64,000 bases of DNA from Collimonas fungivorans Ter331. GTDB lineage: Bacteria > Pseudomonadota > Gammaproteobacteria > Burkholderiales > Burkholderiaceae_D. Positions 24,744-33,938 of the stretch are shown piece by piece. The stretch lies in the NCBI RefSeq assembly GCF_000221045.1, contig NC_015856.1:3740542-3804541 (forward strand), read 5' to 3'. A program made the translations under genes and the position numbers. Position 1 is the first letter of the stretch. Every line of letters begins with the position of its first letter. The notes below the pieces were generated by a model. The model saw only the letters and a list, made by a program, of their open reading frames with translations. It did not search any database and was not told the DNA's origin.

Positions 24744-25646
24744 ATGAAATGGGCAGTAGTCAGTATTTTTATTCTGTCGGTGTTGTACGTCCACTTTCGC
24801 GGCAAGGCGCGCCTGCCGTTTTTTCGGCAACTGTTCGACCATTCGTCGATCATGGCCCCGCTCAACATCTTCATGTACATGTTTTCCAAAGTGCCGACCA
24901 ACACGCCCTACCTGCCGACCAGCACCTTCGCCGACCTGAAGATCCTGGAAGACAACTGGGAAACCATACGCGATGAAGCCAAGGGCCTGATCGGCCTGGA
25001 AAAAATCCGCGCCGCGGAAAAGAACGACGACGCCGGCTTCAACTCCTTCTTCAAGGCCGGCTGGAAACGCTTCTACCTGAAATGGTACGACGCCAGCCAT
25101 CCCTCGGCTGAGCAGTTCTGTCCCAAGACCGTGGCCCTGCTGCGCCGCACGCCGAGCGTCAAGGCCGCGATGTTTGCCGAACTCGCGCCCGGCGGCACCC
25201 TCAACCCGCACCGCGATCCGTTCGCCGGTTCGCTGCGCTACCACCTGGGCCTGGTCACGCCCAACGACGACCGCTGCTTCATCGAAGTCAACCAGCAGCG
25301 CTACAGCTGGCGCGACGGCCAGGGCGTGGTGTTCGACGAAACCTTCATCCACTGGGCGCAGAACGGCTGCGACAGTAACCGCATCATCATCTTTTGCGAT
25401 ATCGAACGACCGATGCGCTACCGCTGGGCGCAGGCGATCAACCGCTGGCTGGGACGCCACATGATGAGCGCGGCGGCGTCGCCCAACGAAACCGGCGACG
25501 AAACCGGCGGCATCAACAAGCTGTTCCGTTTTGTCTGGGCCGCTGGCCAATACCGGCGCGCACTGAAAAAATTCAGCAAACCGCTGTACATGTGCATCAA
25601 GTTCGGCCTGATTATCGGCGTGGTGCTGGCCATCATTTATCTCTGA
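24744..25646 (+). CDS. lpxO: LpxO-like Fe(II)/2-oxoglutarate lipid A hydroxylase
   Basis: A 300-residue aspartyl/asparaginyl beta-hydroxylase-family protein. Hydrophobic anchors lie at both ends (MKWAVVSIFILSVLYVHF and MCIKFGLIIGVVLAIIYL), as in LpxO. The catalytic domain has GTLNPHRDPFAGSLRYHLGL (HxD ligand pair and 2OG-binding Arg) and a distal His in ETFIHWAQN. LpxO adds a 2-hydroxyl group to a secondary acyl chain of lipid A at the inner membrane. Monocistronic, followed by a strong terminator. Confidence 0.9.
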   Translation: MKWAVVSIFILSVLYVHFRGKARLPFFRQLFDHSSIMAPLNIFMYMFSKVPTNTPYLPTSTFADLKILEDNWETIRDEAKGLIGLEKIRAAEKNDDAGFNSFFKAGWKRFYLKWYDASHPSAEQFCPKTVALLRRTPSVKAAMFAELAPGGTLNPHRDPFAGSLRYHLGLVTPNDDRCFIEVNQQRYSWRDGQGVVFDETFIHWAQNGCDSNRIIIFCDIERPMRYRWAQAINRWLGRHMMSAAASPNETGDETGGINKLFRFVWAAGQYRRALKKFSKPLYMCIKFGLIIGVVLAIIYL

Positions 25647-25673
25647 ACCGCCGCAACTCGCGAACAGTTGACC

Positions 25674-25696
25674 AAGCCGCCTGCGGGCGGCTTTTT
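25674..25696 (+). terminator. Intrinsic terminator after lpxO
   Basis: Stem AAGCCGCC / GGCGGCTT with a TGCG loop, followed by TTT, 28 bp downstream of the lpxO stop codon. Confidence 0.9.
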
Positions 25697-25791
25697 CATG
25701 TCCGGCACATGGCCTGCACATGTTGCGTTGCGGTAACAATAATTGATTTTCACAGGTAGACTACCGGTTCTACTTTGCACAAGGAAAACCC

Positions 25792-26856
25792 ATGATGACT
25801 CGTTCGCTGATTGCCACAGCCGTCCTATCACTCGCCGCCTGCGCCACCGGTCCGTCGTTCGCACAGGACAGAGGCAGCGACGGCCTCGCCGAATCGAATG
25901 CGCAGAACCGTCCGGTCAAGGTCATGATCATCACCATGTTCGGCCCTGAAGGTCAGGCCTGGCTGGACCGCCTCGGCCCCTGGAAAACCGTTGCGGTGCC
26001 GGGCCTGTCGCCCGACTATCCGAACGTTAACTGCAACAAGCAGGATGTCTGCGTGATCACCACCGGCATGGGCTACGCCAATGCCTCGGCATCGATCATG
26101 GCGCTGACGTTCTCGTCGCGCTTCGACCTGCGCCACACCTACTTCCTGATCTCCGGCATTGCCGGCGTCGATCCAGCACGCGGCACCGTCGGTTCGGCGG
26201 CCTGGGCCAAATACCTGGTCGATTTCGGCATCCAGTGGGAAATCGATGCGCGCGAAATCCCGGCCGGCTGGAAGACCGGCTATCTCGGCATCAACACCAA
26301 GAGCCCCACCGAAAAACCGCCGCTCGACTATCGCAACGAAGTATTCCAGCTGAATCCGAAACTGGCCGACGCCGCGTTTGCCTTGTCGCGCAATGCCGTG
26401 CTGGCCGACAGCGCGCAGGCGCAGGTAGCGCGCTCCAAGTTCAGTTATGCACCGGCCAACCAGCCGCCGTCGGTAGTCCAGTGCGACATCGCTTCCGGCA
26501 ACACCTGGTGGTCAGGCACCCTGCTGGGCGAACGCGCGCGCGAATGGACCAAGATCCTGACCGACAACAAGGGCGTGTATTGCATGACGGCGCAGGAAGA
26601 CAATGCCACTTTTGAGGCGTTGAAGCGCGCGTCGAGCATCAAGCGCGTAGACCTGAATCGCGTGGCGGCCCTGCGCACCGGGTCGGATTTTGACCGGCCT
26701 TACCAGGGACAGACCAGCGCCGACAACCTGCTCAACTATGCGGACCAGGGCGGTTTCGTGCCGGCCACCGAGAACTTGTATCGGGCGGGGAATCCGTTGG
26801 TGCAGGATATCGTCACGCATTGGGGCGAGTGGCGGGATGGTGTGCCGCATCGGTGA
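25792..26856 (+). CDS. Purine nucleoside permease (NUP family)
   Basis: A 354-residue protein with an N-terminal signal peptide (MMTRSLIATAVLSLAACATGPSFAQ; the LAAC sequence may be a lipobox). The body carries the NUP pattern VKVMIITMFGPEGQAWLDRLG, VCVITTGMGYANASASIMAL, YFLISGIAGVDPARGTVGSAAWAKYLVDFG and CDIASGNTWWSGTLLGERAREWTKILTDNKGVYCMTAQEDNA. The family resembles nucleoside phosphorylases and was named from a fungal nucleoside transporter; in bacteria an exported, possibly periplasmic nucleoside-binding or cleaving role is plausible. Monocistronic with its own terminator. Confidence 0.85.
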   Translation: MMTRSLIATAVLSLAACATGPSFAQDRGSDGLAESNAQNRPVKVMIITMFGPEGQAWLDRLGPWKTVAVPGLSPDYPNVNCNKQDVCVITTGMGYANASASIMALTFSSRFDLRHTYFLISGIAGVDPARGTVGSAAWAKYLVDFGIQWEIDAREIPAGWKTGYLGINTKSPTEKPPLDYRNEVFQLNPKLADAAFALSRNAVLADSAQAQVARSKFSYAPANQPPSVVQCDIASGNTWWSGTLLGERAREWTKILTDNKGVYCMTAQEDNATFEALKRASSIKRVDLNRVAALRTGSDFDRPYQGQTSADNLLNYADQGGFVPATENLYRAGNPLVQDIVTHWGEWRDGVPHR

Positions 26857-26876
26857 GTATTGTCTGTATAAACTCC

Positions 26877-26900
26877 AAGCCGCCTTTGGCGGCTTTTTTT
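26877..26900 (+). terminator. Intrinsic terminator after the purine nucleoside permease gene
   Basis: AAGCCGCC, a TTT loop and GGCGGCTT followed by a run of T, about 20 bp after the stop codon. Confidence 0.9.
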
Positions 26901-27059
26901 ACGTCTGGACATTTTTATCCACGCTCTCAAGCCCATACGCAATTCCGAAACCGTTTTCAGACATTTTCCTCTATCGCACAAGTCAAATATTCATGACATT
27001 CAAGCACTCGAAATCCTTTGAATTTCAACTACTCCTCATGAATCGCCGATGCACAAAAA

Positions 27060-27099
27060 TACACAAAATTATCATAAATTGTGTAGTTTTGTGTATAAT
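27060..27099 (+). promoter_or_regulatory. hicAB promoter with nested inverted repeats
   Basis: TACACAAAA (27060-27068) and TTTTGTGTA (27087-27095) form a perfect inverted repeat. Inside it ACACAA (27061-27066) and TTGTGT (27079-27084) form a second one. A TATAAT -10 box lies at 27094-27099, only 3 bases before the hicA ATG. The arrangement suits autorepression by the HicB ribbon-helix-helix domain; -35 is weak. If this -10 is used the transcript would be nearly leaderless. Confidence 0.5.
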
Positions 27100-27102
27100 A
27101 AT

Positions 27103-27285
27103 ATGAACAGCACACACATCATCAGGCAACTGAAAGCGGCCGGCTGGAAGCATGTTTCCACCCGTGGCAGCCACCACAAATACCGTCATCCCGTCACCGG
27201 AAAATCGGTAATTGTTCCGCATCCGAAGAAAGACCTGGCCCTGGGAACCGCCGAGAGCATCCTGAAACTCGCTGGACTGAAATGA
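27103..27285 (+). CDS. hicA: HicA mRNA interferase toxin
   Basis: A 60-residue double-stranded RNA-binding-fold toxin: MNSTHIIRQLKAAGWKHVSTRGSHHKYRHP, with the catalytic histidine in the RGSHHKYRHP motif, and VIVPHPKKDLALGTAESILKLAGL. HicA cleaves mRNA when free. The start ATG 27103 is chosen over the upstream-extended frame because it gives the canonical length and sits right after the promoter. HicB follows 7 bp downstream. Confidence 0.93.
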   Translation: MNSTHIIRQLKAAGWKHVSTRGSHHKYRHPVTGKSVIVPHPKKDLALGTAESILKLAGLK

Positions 27286-27292
27286 GGACAAA

Positions 27293-27676
27293 ATGTTATA
27301 TCCGCTTTATGTATGGAAGGACAAAGACAGCGCTTATGGCGCCCGCTTCCCGGATCTGCCGGGCGTGTTTACCGCCGCCGACGAATTGAACGATCTTCCG
27401 GCAATGGCGCAGGAAGCTGCTGAAACCATGTATGAGGGTGAAGCGCATATTCCCGAGGCGTCATCCATCGAGAAATGGAGGGATATGGCGGACTACGCTG
27501 GCGGTTTCTGGATGCTGGTCAATATCGATCGCTCGAAAATCAACACCAAGCCTGTGCGGCTCAACATCTCCTTACCGGAAAACCTTTTACGCGACATCGA
27601 TGCATTCGCCAAATCGCATCAGTTGACCCGATCCGGATTCCTGGCCCAAGCCGCGCTGAAAGCAATGGCCCAATAA
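27293..27676 (+). CDS. hicB: HicB antitoxin
   Basis: A 127-residue antitoxin. The N-terminal partial RNase H-like HicB domain (YPLYVWKDKDSAYGARFPDLPGVFTAADELNDLPAMAQEA) neutralises HicA, and the C-terminal ribbon-helix-helix (KPVRLNISLPENLLRDIDAFAKSHQLTRSGFLAQAALKAM) binds operator DNA. GAGGAC precedes the ATG. With hicA it forms a complete, apparently intact type II toxin-antitoxin module. Confidence 0.93.
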   Translation: MLYPLYVWKDKDSAYGARFPDLPGVFTAADELNDLPAMAQEAAETMYEGEAHIPEASSIEKWRDMADYAGGFWMLVNIDRSKINTKPVRLNISLPENLLRDIDAFAKSHQLTRSGFLAQAALKAMAQ

Positions 27677-28004
27677 CTTCTGCATGCAGTCGGCGCCCTT
27701 CGCGACGTCCTGCTGATGCCAATCCATTCGGATTGCTTAGTCCACGTTCGAAACTGGAATGTGAATAAAATACTAATATTATTTAGTATTGAAGATCTAA
27801 GATATCGCCAAAAATATGGTTTAGAATTGCCTTTCGGAATTATTTTCCATCGATTCCCGATGTGCCGCAGACGCCTGAGGTCTACCCGATAGTCCCGCAT
27901 TTACGCCACACATTCCACTTGATGGACTTCCGGTTTCACTCCGCTCGCGAGCGGAGCCAGCAGCGTCAACCTAGGCTTCACTTTTTTAACTAAGGGGCAA
28001 AACC
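27677..28004. other. Gene-free stretch upstream of hcp with an 18-bp perfect palindrome
   Basis: No convincing gene is seen in these 328 bases; short open frames here have no family resemblance. The A/T-rich centre (about 27765-27850) may hold the hcp promoter. A perfect self-complementary 18-mer, CTCCGCTCGCGAGCGGAG, lies at 27939-27956, about 50 bp upstream of the hcp start codon, and could be an operator or a 5' UTR hairpin. Confidence 0.5.
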
Positions 28005-28496
28005 ATGGCAATCGACGTATATCTGCAAATCGACGGCATCAAAGGGGAATCCACCGACGACATCCATAAGGACTGGATCGAGTGCAAATCGGTGCAATGG
28101 GAAGTGCTGCAGCCGAAATCGGCCACTGCATCCACCGCGGGCGGCCATACCGCCGAGCGTTGCGAGCACAAGGATATCGTGATCACCAAGCTGGCCGACC
28201 TGGCTTCGCCGCTGCTGCTGCAAAACTGCTCGTCGGGCAAGACTATTCCAAAAGCGAAATTCGAATTCCTGCGCGCCGACGGCAAGGGCGAACGAATCCG
28301 CTATTTCGAGATCGAGCTGGAAAACCTGCTGATTTCCGATGTCGCGCCGTCCGTCACGGAAGGCAGTGTGCTGAGCGAAACCGTCAGCCTGAAGTACTCC
28401 AAGGTCAAATGGAAATATACCCAGCAAAAAATCGCCGGCGGCTCGGGCGGCAACACTTCGGGCGGCTGGGATCTGTCGACCAACAAGGTCGCGTAA
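28005..28496 (+). CDS. hcp: Hcp family type VI secretion tube protein (orphan)
   Basis: A 163-residue protein with the Hcp fold pattern: MAIDVYLQIDGIKGESTDDIHKDWIECKSVQWEVLQP, CEHKDIVITKLADLASPLLLQNCSSGKTI and FEIELENLLISDVAP, ending in a KVKWKYTQQK strand. A short Gly/Ser-rich tail follows. Hcp hexamers form the inner tube of T6SS and are also secreted. AAGGGGC precedes the ATG. No other T6SS gene is in the window, so this is an orphan hcp that presumably serves a system encoded elsewhere. Confidence 0.9.
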   Translation: MAIDVYLQIDGIKGESTDDIHKDWIECKSVQWEVLQPKSATASTAGGHTAERCEHKDIVITKLADLASPLLLQNCSSGKTIPKAKFEFLRADGKGERIRYFEIELENLLISDVAPSVTEGSVLSETVSLKYSKVKWKYTQQKIAGGSGGNTSGGWDLSTNKVA

Positions 28497-28511
28497 TTTC
28501 ACCGCACAAAC

Positions 28512-28543
28512 AAAAAGAGCCGTGGCAGCCACGGCTCTTTTTT
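28512..28543. terminator. Bidirectional intrinsic terminator between hcp and fahA
   Basis: AAAAAGAGCCGTGG and CCACGGCTCTTTTTT arms form a strong hairpin with A- and U-runs on both sides. It separates two convergent genes. Confidence 0.92.
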
Positions 28544-28559
28544 AACCCCTGCTTTCCTG

Positions 28560-29843
28560 TCAGCCGCGCGCCGGCAATATCTTGCCGCTGACTGCACCGA
28601 AGCCGATGCGGTAACCGTCGCCCTGGCACCAGCCTGTCATCCCTACTTCATCGCCGTCCTGGATAAAACTGCGCTGCACGCCGTCCGCCAGGGCCAGCGG
28701 GTTCTTGCCGTTCCAGGTCAGTTCCAGCAGGCTGCCGAACGATTCCGGCGTGCTGCCGCTGATGGTGCCTGAACCCATCAGGTCGCCGATGCGGGTGTTG
28801 CAGCCCGAGACCGTGTGGTGCGCCAGTTGCTGCACCATGGTCCAGTACATGGCTTTGAAATTGGTGCGGCAGATGGTTTGCGCTGCGGCGGTTTCAGCCG
28901 GCTTGAGCGAGACTTCCAGCGTAATGTCGTAGCCATTCTTGCCGTTCTGTCGCAGGTAAGGGAGCGGCTCAGGCTGCTGCGCCGGACTGGCGACGCGGAA
29001 CGGCTCCAATGCATCCAGCGTGACTACCCATGGCGAAATGGAAGTGGCGAACGATTTGCTGTTGAACGGTCCGAGCGGCACATATTCCCATTGCTGCAGG
29101 TCGCGCGCGCTCCAGTCGTTGAGCAGGACCATGCCGAAGATATGCTGTTCCGCATTGGCGATGTCGATCGGTTCGCCCAATGCGTTAGGCTGGCCGATGA
29201 TGAAGCCGGTTTCCAGTTCGAAGTCGAGCTTGCGGCAGGCGCCGAAGATTGGCGCGTCGGCGGCCGGCAGTTTAAGCTGGCCCATCGGCCGCTGCAGCGG
29301 CGTGCCGCTGACCACCACCGAGCTGGCGCGGCCGTTGTAGCCGATCGGGATGTGCAGCCAGTTCGGCAGCAGCGCGTTGGCGGGGTCGCGGAACATGGAG
29401 CCGACGTTGGTGGCGTGTTCTTTCGACGAATAGAAATCGGTGTAGCCAGGAATGTCCAGCGGCAGGTGCATGGTTGCCTGGTCCTGGGCGATGAATGCCT
29501 TGGCGCGCAGGGCCTGGTTGTCGCGCAGCTGCAGGTTGTCATCGCGCAGCAGTTCGCTGACGGCGGCGCGGGTGCTGCGCCAGGTTGGACGGCCCAATGC
29601 GATGAACGGGTTCAGGCTGGCCTTGCGGAACACTTCTGCGTTGACGCTGAGCAAACCGGCTTCAGCCAGTGCGGCCAGGTCCACTATCTGGTCGCCGATT
29701 GCAACGCCGACGCGCGCAGCTGGATTGGCTGCATCGCTGAACACGCCAAACGGTAAATTCTGGATCGGAAAATGCGACTCCGCCGGAGTCGGGATAAAGG
29801 ATTTCAGCGCGGGATCGTTGGTTTGCATGGTGTCTGTTTTCAT
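28560..29843 (-). CDS. fahA: Fumarylacetoacetase
   Basis: A 427-residue enzyme that hydrolyses fumarylacetoacetate to fumarate and acetoacetate, the last step of tyrosine/homogentisate degradation. The N-terminal domain contains FGVFSDAANPAARVGVAIGDQIVDLAAL. The catalytic domain has DFYSSKEHATNVGSMFRDP, DFELETGFIIGQPN, VLLNDWSARDLQQWEYVPLGPFNSKSFATSISPWVV and the GDLMGSGTISG loop. Its ATG overlaps the hmgA stop (TAATG), so translation is coupled. Ends at a bidirectional terminator shared with hcp. Confidence 0.95.
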   Translation of the reverse strand: MKTDTMQTNDPALKSFIPTPAESHFPIQNLPFGVFSDAANPAARVGVAIGDQIVDLAALAEAGLLSVNAEVFRKASLNPFIALGRPTWRSTRAAVSELLRDDNLQLRDNQALRAKAFIAQDQATMHLPLDIPGYTDFYSSKEHATNVGSMFRDPANALLPNWLHIPIGYNGRASSVVVSGTPLQRPMGQLKLPAADAPIFGACRKLDFELETGFIIGQPNALGEPIDIANAEQHIFGMVLLNDWSARDLQQWEYVPLGPFNSKSFATSISPWVVTLDALEPFRVASPAQQPEPLPYLRQNGKNGYDITLEVSLKPAETAAAQTICRTNFKAMYWTMVQQLAHHTVSGCNTRIGDLMGSGTISGSTPESFGSLLELTWNGKNPLALADGVQRSFIQDGDEVGMTGWCQGDGYRIGFGAVSGKILPARG

Positions 29844-31147
29844 TAAGGTTGACCGTTGAAATGCTTTTGCAGGCCGTGCCAGCATTGCAGGTAGTCTTTC
29901 TGCAGCAGCGGCGTCGCCAGTGCATAAGGCGTCGGATGAATCACGTAGCGGCTTTCAAACATGAAGGCCATTGTATTGTCGATGCGGTGCGGCGCCAACG
30001 TCGCGCTGGATGCCTTGTCGAAAGTCGCCGCGTCCGGGCCGTGGCCGCTCATGCAGTTGTGCAGGCTGCCGCCGCCGGGGGTGAAGCCGTCGGCCTTGGC
30101 GTCGTAGGCGCCGAGGATCAGGCCCATGTATTCGCTCATGACGTTGCGGTGGAACCATGGCGGCCGGAAGGTGTGTTCGGCCACCATCCAACGCGGCGGG
30201 AAAATCACGAAATCGACATTCGCGGTGCCGTGGGTATCCGAGGGCGAGGTCAGCACCGTGAAGATGGATGGATCGGGATGATCGAAACTGACCGTGTTGA
30301 TGGTGTTGAACAGGCTCAGGTCGTATTTATAGGGTACGTAGTTGCCATGCCAGGCCACCACGTCCAGCGGCGAATGGCCGATGCGCGCGGTCCATAGCTT
30401 CCCGCCGAACTTGGCCAGCAGCTGGAACTCGCCTTCCCTGTTTTCATAAGCCGCCACTGGCGCCTGGAAATCGCGCGCATTGGCCAGGCCGTTGGAACCG
30501 ATCGGACCCAGTTCCGGCAGCTGGAACGCCGCGCCATAGTTCTCGCAGATATAACCGCGCGCGCTGCCATCCGGCAGTTCGATGCGGAAACGCATGCCGC
30601 GCGGGATCACCACGATTTCGCCCGGCTTGACTTCCAGCACGCCGAGTTCGGTCCGGGCCAGCAGGCGCCCCAGCTGCGGCACGATCAGCAGTTCGCCGTC
30701 GGCATCGTAAAAGAAACGGTCATGCATGGAACGGTTCGCTGCATACAGGTGGATCGCCATCCCGGCCTGGGCGGCCGCATCGCCGTTGCCGGCGAAAGTA
30801 ACGATGCCATCGATGAAATCGACAGCCTGGCCGTCGGCCGGCATCGGCAACGGATTCCAGCGCAGCTGGTCGGGCGGCGTATCGACCTGGGTGAACGGGC
30901 CGCTGGCCAACAAAGGCTGCGACACCTTTTCAAAGGCATGATGCATCGCGCCCGGGCGGATGCGGTACAGCCACGAGCGCCGGTTGTGTGCGCGCGGCGC
31001 GGTGAATGCGGTGCCGGACAGCTGCTCCGCGTACAGGCCGTAAGGCGCTTTCTGCGGCGAATTCTGGGTGGCCGGCAAGGCGCCGGGCAAGGCTTCGCTG
31101 GCGAAATCGTTGCAGAATCCCGATTGGTAAAGGAAGGTGTTTTCCAT
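29843..31147 (-). CDS. hmgA: Homogentisate 1,2-dioxygenase
   Basis: A 434-residue iron dioxygenase that opens homogentisate to maleylacetoacetate. Typical segments are [19 protein letters not shown], the [14 protein letters not shown] stretch, the [27 protein letters not shown] core, [29 protein letters not shown] with the iron-binding HRNVMSE residues, and [14 protein letters not shown]. First catabolic gene after the aromatic acid transporter (gap 20 bp) and coupled to fahA. No maleylacetoacetate isomerase gene is seen in the window. Confidence 0.96.
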   Translation of the reverse strand: MENTFLYQSGFCNDFASEALPGALPATQNSPQKAPYGLYAEQLSGTAFTAPRAHNRRSWLYRIRPGAMHHAFEKVSQPLLASGPFTQVDTPPDQLRWNPLPMPADGQAVDFIDGIVTFAGNGDAAAQAGMAIHLYAANRSMHDRFFYDADGELLIVPQLGRLLARTELGVLEVKPGEIVVIPRGMRFRIELPDGSARGYICENYGAAFQLPELGPIGSNGLANARDFQAPVAAYENREGEFQLLAKFGGKLWTARIGHSPLDVVAWHGNYVPYKYDLSLFNTINTVSFDHPDPSIFTVLTSPSDTHGTANVDFVIFPPRWMVAEHTFRPPWFHRNVMSEYMGLILGAYDAKADGFTPGGGSLHNCMSGHGPDAATFDKASSATLAPHRIDNTMAFMFESRYVIHPTPYALATPLLQKDYLQCWHGLQKHFNGQP

Positions 31148-31167
31148 GGGTCTTATCCTTGGTTCAA

Positions 31168-32523
31168 TTAATGCGCAACGACGGCTTGCGCTTTGCTGCG
31201 GAGAGAAGTTTCCTGCATCAGCATCAGCATCACCGCCGACACCAGCGCCGGCACCGCCAGCACGATGAAGATGGTGCTGTTGGGCCAGTTCAGGCGGATC
31301 AGCTCGCCGCCCAGCACCGGGCCGACGATGGAACCGATGCGGCCGACGCCCAGGCTCCAGCCGATGCCGGTGGAACGCAAGGTGGTCGGGTAGTAAGTAC
31401 CTGCCAGCGCATTGACCGCCGGCTGGCCGCCGACAATGCAGAAGCCGGCGACGAAGATGCTGGCAAACAGGAACAGCAACGAAATTTCGGGACGGCCGAT
31501 CAGGAATACTGCCAGGCCCGCGACCAGGAACACCGGGATCAGCACGCGGCGGAAACCGGAGCGGTCGATCAGCTGGCCCATGATCAGGGTGCCGAGCGTG
31601 CCGCCGATCTGCAGGGTGGTGCCGGCCATCACCGCGGTGGCGGTCGAGAGGCCGGCGTCCTTGACAATCGTCGGCAGCCAGTTCGACAGGAAATACAGGT
31701 TAACCAGGTTCATGAAATTGATGATCCACAACAGGATCGTGACCTTGGCCCGGCCCTCCTGGAACAGCTGCAGCATGGGCGCGCCCTTGCCGGCTTTTTC
31801 GTTGACGACGTAACGGGTGTCCTGGTCGATCACGACCACGGGATCGATACGGCGCAGCCACTTGCCGACCTGCTCCAGCCGCTTGCCGCGCAAGACCAGA
31901 AACTGCATCGACTCTGGCAGCAGGAAAATCATCAGCACGCCGATCACCAGCGGCACCACGCCGCCGACATGGAATACCGACTGCCAGCCGAAACGCGGGA
32001 TCAGCGCCGCCGACAGCAAGCCGCCCAGCACCGCGCCCAGCGTAAAACCGCAGGACACCAGCATCATCAGGGTTACGCGCTTGCGCACCGGGCTGTACTC
32101 GCCGGCCAGCGCCATCGCATTCGGCATGATCGCCCCCAGCCCGAGTCCGGTAATAAAACGCAAGGCGATCAGCTGCTCCACGCTCGCGGCCAGCGGCGTC
32201 AGCAGCATGCAGGCGGCGAAGAACAAGGTGGCGGCGATCAGCACCGGACGGCGGCCGATGCGGTCGGCCAGGATGCTGAACGCCAGTGAACCGAGCAGCA
32301 TGCCGAACAGGCCGGCGCCGAACACCGGCCCGAGGTTGGCCTTGGCGATGCCCCATTCCTGGATGATGGCAGGCGCCACATAGCCCATGGCCTGGACGTC
32401 GAAACCGTCGATGATCAGGCAGATGGCGCACAGCGCCAGCATGATGATCTGGAAGCTGCCGATGCGGCTGCGGTCGATCAGGGCGGGAATATCAATCGGG
32501 CTGCTATTTGTCGCAATCGCCAT
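31168..32523 (-). CDS. AAHS-family MFS aromatic acid transporter
   Basis: A 451-residue, 12-helix transporter of the aromatic acid:H+ symporter family. TM1 carries [20 protein letters not shown] with the conserved Asp, and motif A is [15 protein letters not shown]. Further signatures are [22 protein letters not shown] and [27 protein letters not shown]. Located directly upstream of hmgA-fahA in the same orientation, it probably imports homogentisate, hydroxyphenylacetate or a related aromatic acid. Divergent from the LysR gene at 32666, its likely regulator. Confidence 0.88.
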   Translation of the reverse strand: MAIATNSSPIDIPALIDRSRIGSFQIIMLALCAICLIIDGFDVQAMGYVAPAIIQEWGIAKANLGPVFGAGLFGMLLGSLAFSILADRIGRRPVLIAATLFFAACMLLTPLAASVEQLIALRFITGLGLGAIMPNAMALAGEYSPVRKRVTLMMLVSCGFTLGAVLGGLLSAALIPRFGWQSVFHVGGVVPLVIGVLMIFLLPESMQFLVLRGKRLEQVGKWLRRIDPVVVIDQDTRYVVNEKAGKGAPMLQLFQEGRAKVTILLWIINFMNLVNLYFLSNWLPTIVKDAGLSTATAVMAGTTLQIGGTLGTLIMGQLIDRSGFRRVLIPVFLVAGLAVFLIGRPEISLLFLFASIFVAGFCIVGGQPAVNALAGTYYPTTLRSTGIGWSLGVGRIGSIVGPVLGGELIRLNWPNSTIFIVLAVPALVSAVMLMLMQETSLRSKAQAVVAH

Positions 32524-32665
32524 GCGTGTCTCCGGATAAGTTGGCGCCGTATCAATAACGATCTACGATCTGCTTTTCCGCATTATCATCCTTTTTATTA
32601 TTCAGAAAAATAGGCAATAATTAAAATCATTTTTTAATTAACTTAAATAATATAAAATCATCATC

Positions 32666-33562
32666 ATGGACAGGCTGGAATCGTTACGGGTGTTTTGCCA
32701 GGTGGTGGAACTGAACAGCTTCAGCCGCGCGGCTGAACAGCTGGAGATGTCGAACGCCACCATCACCAACCATATCGCCGCCCTCGAACGGCATTTCGGC
32801 GTGCGCCTGCTGAACCGCACCACCCGCAAGATTTCGCTGACCGACGATGGCCACAGCTGTTACCAGCGCGCGCAACGCCTGCTGGGCGACATGAGCGAAC
32901 TGGAAGACGGACTGCAAGGCCGGCGCGTGACGCCGCAAGGCATCTTGCGCGTCGATGTGCCGACCGTGATTGCGCGCATTTACCTGGCGCCGGCCCTGTC
33001 GCGTTTTGCCGAACTGTATCCGGAACTGTCGATCAGGCTGAATGTGGGCGACCGCATGGTCGACATGGTGGAGGGCCGCGGCGATGTCTGGATCCGGATC
33101 GGCGAACTGAAGGATTCGAGCATGGTGGCGCGCCGCATCTACCAGACCCGCAACCTGTGCTGCGCCTCGCCCGCTTTCCTGGCGCAGCACGGCGTCCCGC
33201 AGACGCCGCAGCAACTCGGCGATTTCCGCTGCCTGGCGTTCATCCACCCCAACAGCGGCCAGAACGTGCCGTGGACCTTCAGCAAGGGCAAGCAGGAATT
33301 AAGCTGGGCGCCGCCCGCCAATATCGCGATCAACCACGCGGAAACCCTGATCCATGCGGCCGCCAGCGGCGCCGGCATCGTCCAGCTGCTGACGCTGTCG
33401 CTCAATCCGCAGATCCGCGCCGGCCTGCTGGCGCCAGTATTGGCGGACTGGGCCACGCCGGGGCCGCCGGTGTCGGTGGTGTATCACCAGAGCCATCAGT
33501 TGTCGGCCAAGGTGAGGGTTTTTGTCGATTTTGTTACAGAGCTGTTTGCCGCTATCGATTAG
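32666..33562 (+). CDS. LysR-family transcriptional regulator, likely for the hmgA operon
   Basis: A 298-residue LysR protein: HTH at residues 1-60 (MDRLESLRVFCQVVELNSFSRAAEQLEMSNATITNHIAALERHFGVRLLNRTTRKISLT), then an effector domain beginning GILRVDVPTVIARIYLAPAL. It is divergent from the transporter-hmgA-fahA operon across a strongly A/T-rich 142-bp region. Control of that operon in response to an aromatic acid is inferred from the layout. Confidence 0.9.
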   Translation: MDRLESLRVFCQVVELNSFSRAAEQLEMSNATITNHIAALERHFGVRLLNRTTRKISLTDDGHSCYQRAQRLLGDMSELEDGLQGRRVTPQGILRVDVPTVIARIYLAPALSRFAELYPELSIRLNVGDRMVDMVEGRGDVWIRIGELKDSSMVARRIYQTRNLCCASPAFLAQHGVPQTPQQLGDFRCLAFIHPNSGQNVPWTFSKGKQELSWAPPANIAINHAETLIHAAASGAGIVQLLTLSLNPQIRAGLLAPVLADWATPGPPVSVVYHQSHQLSAKVRVFVDFVTELFAAID

Positions 33563-33601
33563 AGTTTCGTACCATTTTGTTTTTTAGCCAGGAGAGAAGT
33601 C

Positions 33602-33931
33602 ATGCATTGGGTCTATCTATTGATCGCCATCGTCGCCGAAGTGATTGCCACCAGTGCCCTGAAAGCCAGCGCCGAATTCACGCGGCTACTGCCGTCGATC
33701 GTGGTGGTGGTGGGTTACCTGACCGCCTTCTATTTCCTGTCGCTGACCTTGCGCACCTTGCCGGTGGCGATCGTGTATGCGATGTGGTCGGGCATCGGCA
33801 TTGCGCTGATCGCGCTGGTCGGCTGGCTGTTCCTGAAGCAGAGCCTGGATGCCGCGGCTCTGCTCGGCATCGGCCTGATCGTTTCCGGCGTGCTGGTGCT
33901 GAACGTATTTTCGAAGTCGGTCTCGCACTAA
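33602..33931 (+). CDS. EmrE-type small multidrug resistance protein
   Basis: A 109-residue four-helix SMR protein: MHWVYLLIAIVAEVIATSALKASAEFTRLLPS, with Glu13 in the AEVIATSALKAS context that marks the EmrE/Qac branch, and LPVAIVYAMWSGIGIALIALVGWLFLKQ. It expels lipophilic cations in exchange for protons. AGGAGAGAAG precedes the ATG. Unlike the SMR gene at 22454 there is no riboswitch in front. Follows the LysR gene by 39 bp. Confidence 0.9.
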   Translation: MHWVYLLIAIVAEVIATSALKASAEFTRLLPSIVVVVGYLTAFYFLSLTLRTLPVAIVYAMWSGIGIALIALVGWLFLKQSLDAAALLGIGLIVSGVLVLNVFSKSVSH

Positions 33932-33938
33932 GCCGGCT

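Noticed and set aside
27619-27900. 93-codon minus-strand frame after hicB
   Set aside because: No family resemblance, overlaps the hicB end and the A/T-rich putative hcp promoter.
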